A DNA stretch of 64,000 nucleotides from Bog-950 sp964615305. Lineage in GTDB: Bacteria > Bacteroidota > Bacteroidia > Chitinophagales > LD1. This document shows positions 62,697-64,000 of this stretch, in pieces. A model generated the notes under the pieces. The model ran no database searches. It was not told the DNA's origin and saw nothing but the letters and a program-made list of their open reading frames with translations. The DNA is taken from contig CAZTNA010000005.1 in NCBI GenBank assembly GCA_964615305.1, forward strand, positions 62,001 through 126,000. The letters are read 5' to 3'. Each line of letters starts with the position of its first letter. Within the stretch, counting starts at the first letter, position 1. The position numbers and the translations under genes were made by a program.

Positions 62697-62918
62697 ATGG
62701 AAAACAAAGAGTTAAAGTTTAAAACTAATCTTAATTGCGGTGGCTGTGTAGCAAAAATAAAAGCTGACCTCGACAATTTACAGGGTGTCAGTCATTGGCA
62801 AGTAGATACCGGCAATGCCGACAAAATTCTTACCCTCTACTCAACTGGTGTTAGTTCTCAGCAGGTTGTAAGCATTATTACCAGTAAAGGTTTTAAAGCA
62901 GAACCAATGACTCATTAA
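62697..62918 (+). CDS. Small heavy-metal-associated (HMA) domain protein, CopZ-like
   Basis: A 73-residue protein with a single HMA fold. The metal site is NLNCGGCVAKI (C14, C17) instead of the more common MTCxxC. It probably carries Cu(I) or another metal to the CopA pump. It lies directly after copA, so a copper chaperone role is likely but not proven. No signal peptide is present. Confidence 0.85.
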   Translation: MENKELKFKTNLNCGGCVAKIKADLDNLQGVSHWQVDTGNADKILTLYSTGVSSQQVVSIITSKGFKAEPMTH

Positions 62919-62968
62919 CAGAGGGTGGTGCGATGCTTATTTAGAGGGCTGTTTGGCGGGCTGCTGTT

Positions 62969-63826
62969 CTAGTTGCCCCCCTGTTTTTTCTTCAGCAAAA
63001 TCCTGTTCTCTTTCAGTTCTATTTTACCTTCTTTATAAAGCATGCCTACAGCTTTTTTAAAATTTTTTTTACTGATGCCCAGCATTTCGTAAATCAACTC
63101 CGGTGGCGAAACATCGCTCAGCGGTAGGCCTCCCTTGTGTTCAGCAATTTTATCCAACAATATTTGTTTTATGTCTTTGGCGGCAGCTATCCCTTGTTTT
63201 TGAAGTGCTACATCTATTTTTCCATCCTCACGCACTTTCTTTACAAAACCCCTCACTGTACTTCCCTTTTCTACCGGTTTAAAAATTTCGTTTTTAAATA
63301 AAATACCCCAATGCTGCTGATTCACAATTACGCGTATGCCCGTTTCATTTTCATAGGTTATCAATAAATCAACCTCGTCATTAGGTTTAAGTTTTATATC
63401 CCGGTTTTTAACAAACTTGTTAAGGTTCGTAGTGGCAAGCATACGCTGTGTTGCTTTATCTACGTAAACATATACCAGATAATGACGACCTTGCTCTACG
63501 CGTTGAGCTTGCTCACGAAATGGTAGAAAAAGATCTTTATCTAATCCCCAGTCAAGAAATGCCCCAATACGGGTTATTTCTTTTACCAGTAAGTAACCTG
63601 CCTCACCTGATTGCAACATGGGCTTTTGAGTAGTGGCCACAGGCCTGTCTTCCGAGTCCTTATACAAAAAAACCGAAACCAAATCACCTTCTTTCATATC
63701 ATCGGTTACATACTTGTTGGGTAACAATACCTCATCATCATCGGTGCCGGATTCATTTACTAAATAAAAACCCTGAGGTGTTTTTCTTGAAATAATAAGC
63801 GTATTGTATTTACCGAAGTTGAACAT
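62969..63826 (-). CDS. CvfB-family S1-like RNA-binding protein
   Basis: A 285-residue protein from the ATG at 63826. It has successive S1-like domains, visible in GYLLVKEITRIGAFLDWGLDKDLFLPFREQ and STVRGFVKKVREDGKIDVALQ, and a C-terminal winged-helix (about 215-280, LLDKIAEHKGGLPLSDVSPPE, then FKKAVGMLYKEGKI). This is the CvfB/YitL layout, an RNA-binding regulator first known from Staphylococcus. Its ATG overlaps the upstream TGA by one base (TGATG), so it is translated with the partial gene before it. Confidence 0.9.
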   Translation of the reverse strand: MFNFGKYNTLIISRKTPQGFYLVNESGTDDDEVLLPNKYVTDDMKEGDLVSVFLYKDSEDRPVATTQKPMLQSGEAGYLLVKEITRIGAFLDWGLDKDLFLPFREQAQRVEQGRHYLVYVYVDKATQRMLATTNLNKFVKNRDIKLKPNDEVDLLITYENETGIRVIVNQQHWGILFKNEIFKPVEKGSTVRGFVKKVREDGKIDVALQKQGIAAAKDIKQILLDKIAEHKGGLPLSDVSPPELIYEMLGISKKNFKKAVGMLYKEGKIELKENRILLKKKQGGN

Positions 63827-64000
63827 CACAATTGTATTAGGTAGTTTTTTGTTGAAGGCCCCAGATTAAAAATCAAATCAATAATACTGAGATTGTACAT
63901 AAAACCGGTATGAGGTTCAAACGGCTGTATATAGTGCGGATTACAAAAATCCGAATTCTGTTGCTTTGTGTCACGAAAATCAAATTTGTCTAACGGCAAC
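63826..64000 (-). CDS. WbqC-like protein (3' end only)
   Basis: The minus-strand frame is open from the window edge to TGA at 63828-63826, giving the last 57 residues. They contain YIQPFEPHTGFMYNLSIIDL and FNLGPSTKNYL, which closely match the C terminus of the WbqC family (pattern of GF..NLSIIDLLFN.GP). WbqC proteins occur in glycan loci and elsewhere; the function is not well set. Most of the gene lies outside the window, so the call rests on this short part. Confidence 0.65.
   Translation of the reverse strand, partial: LPLDKFDFRDTKQQNSDFCNPHYIQPFEPHTGFMYNLSIIDLIFNLGPSTKNYLIQL

Noticed and set aside
1..64000. tRNA, rRNA, CRISPR array, insertion sequence or prophage
   Set aside because: I looked through the intergenic spaces for T-loop patterns, regular spacer repeats, transposase motifs and phage structural genes and found none.

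Overview
The window comes from a member of the Bacteroidota. The support is two proteins with C-terminal type IX secretion (T9SS) sorting domains, a PorP/SprF-like plus PorE-like pair, several CarboxypepD_reg/TonB-type outer membrane proteins, DUF4249 and DUF4920 proteins, little sign of Shine-Dalgarno sequences, and -7 boxes of the TAnnTTTG type. I cannot place it more finely. It is a gene-dense chromosomal stretch with about 50 genes and no rRNA, tRNA, CRISPR array or insertion sequence that I could see. Both ends cut genes: a geranylgeranyl-reductase-family flavoprotein on the left and a WbqC-like protein on the right.

Layout. 1-8.4 kb: flavoprotein and DUF4920 protein, a secreted NHL-repeat protein, two divergent glycosyltransferases, an unknown protein, uracil-DNA glycosylase (ung) and a TPR protein. 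8.4-15.7 kb: an SMR-like membrane protein, an SGLT-type sodium/sugar symporter, a small c-type cytochrome, a DUF4249 plus TonB-receptor pair and a GH27 alpha-galactosidase; this looks like a small galactoside-use neighbourhood. 15.8-22.2 kb: a complete RND efflux operon (adaptor, pump, outer membrane factor) with its terminator and a small unknown secreted protein upstream. 22.5-26.1 kb: PorP/SprF-like and four-domain OmpA (PorE-like) genes. 26.2-28.1 kb: a methyltransferase and an AraC-type regulator. 28.2-35.0 kb: a leftward housekeeping run, LptF/LptG permease, PAP2 phosphatase, engB, tilS, pheT. 35.1-41.6 kb: a protein built of 35-residue repeats, a membrane protein, a NUMOD4/HNH protein and a large T9SS-exported cupredoxin/lamin-tail/Calx-beta protein. 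41.8-44.2 kb: YqgE, a DUF4105 protein and an esterase. 44.2-52.0 kb: a leftward surface-glycan run with a GT-C/TPR protein, two methyltransferases, a TonB-C protein, an epimerase-GT2 fusion and a split transketolase. 52.0-64.0 kb: a phosphodiesterase, prfB with a programmed +1 frameshift, LysE-like exporter, an outer membrane beta-barrel protein, DUF4153 protein, a tyrosine recombinase, copA with a small metal-binding partner, and a CvfB-like RNA-binding protein.

How it fits together. Most of the content is envelope biology: export of sorted proteins through T9SS, outer membrane receptors, LPS transport, glycan assembly, and efflux of drugs and copper. I found no obvious defence island or prophage. 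The least explained items are the 35-residue repeat protein, the cupredoxin fusion, the NUMOD4/HNH protein with a coiled-coil insertion, the SMR-like protein lacking the key glutamate, the RND pump with Asp-Asn in place of Asp-Asp, a 7-bp tandem repeat inside a transketolase gene, and an orphan terminator that may mark a small RNA.
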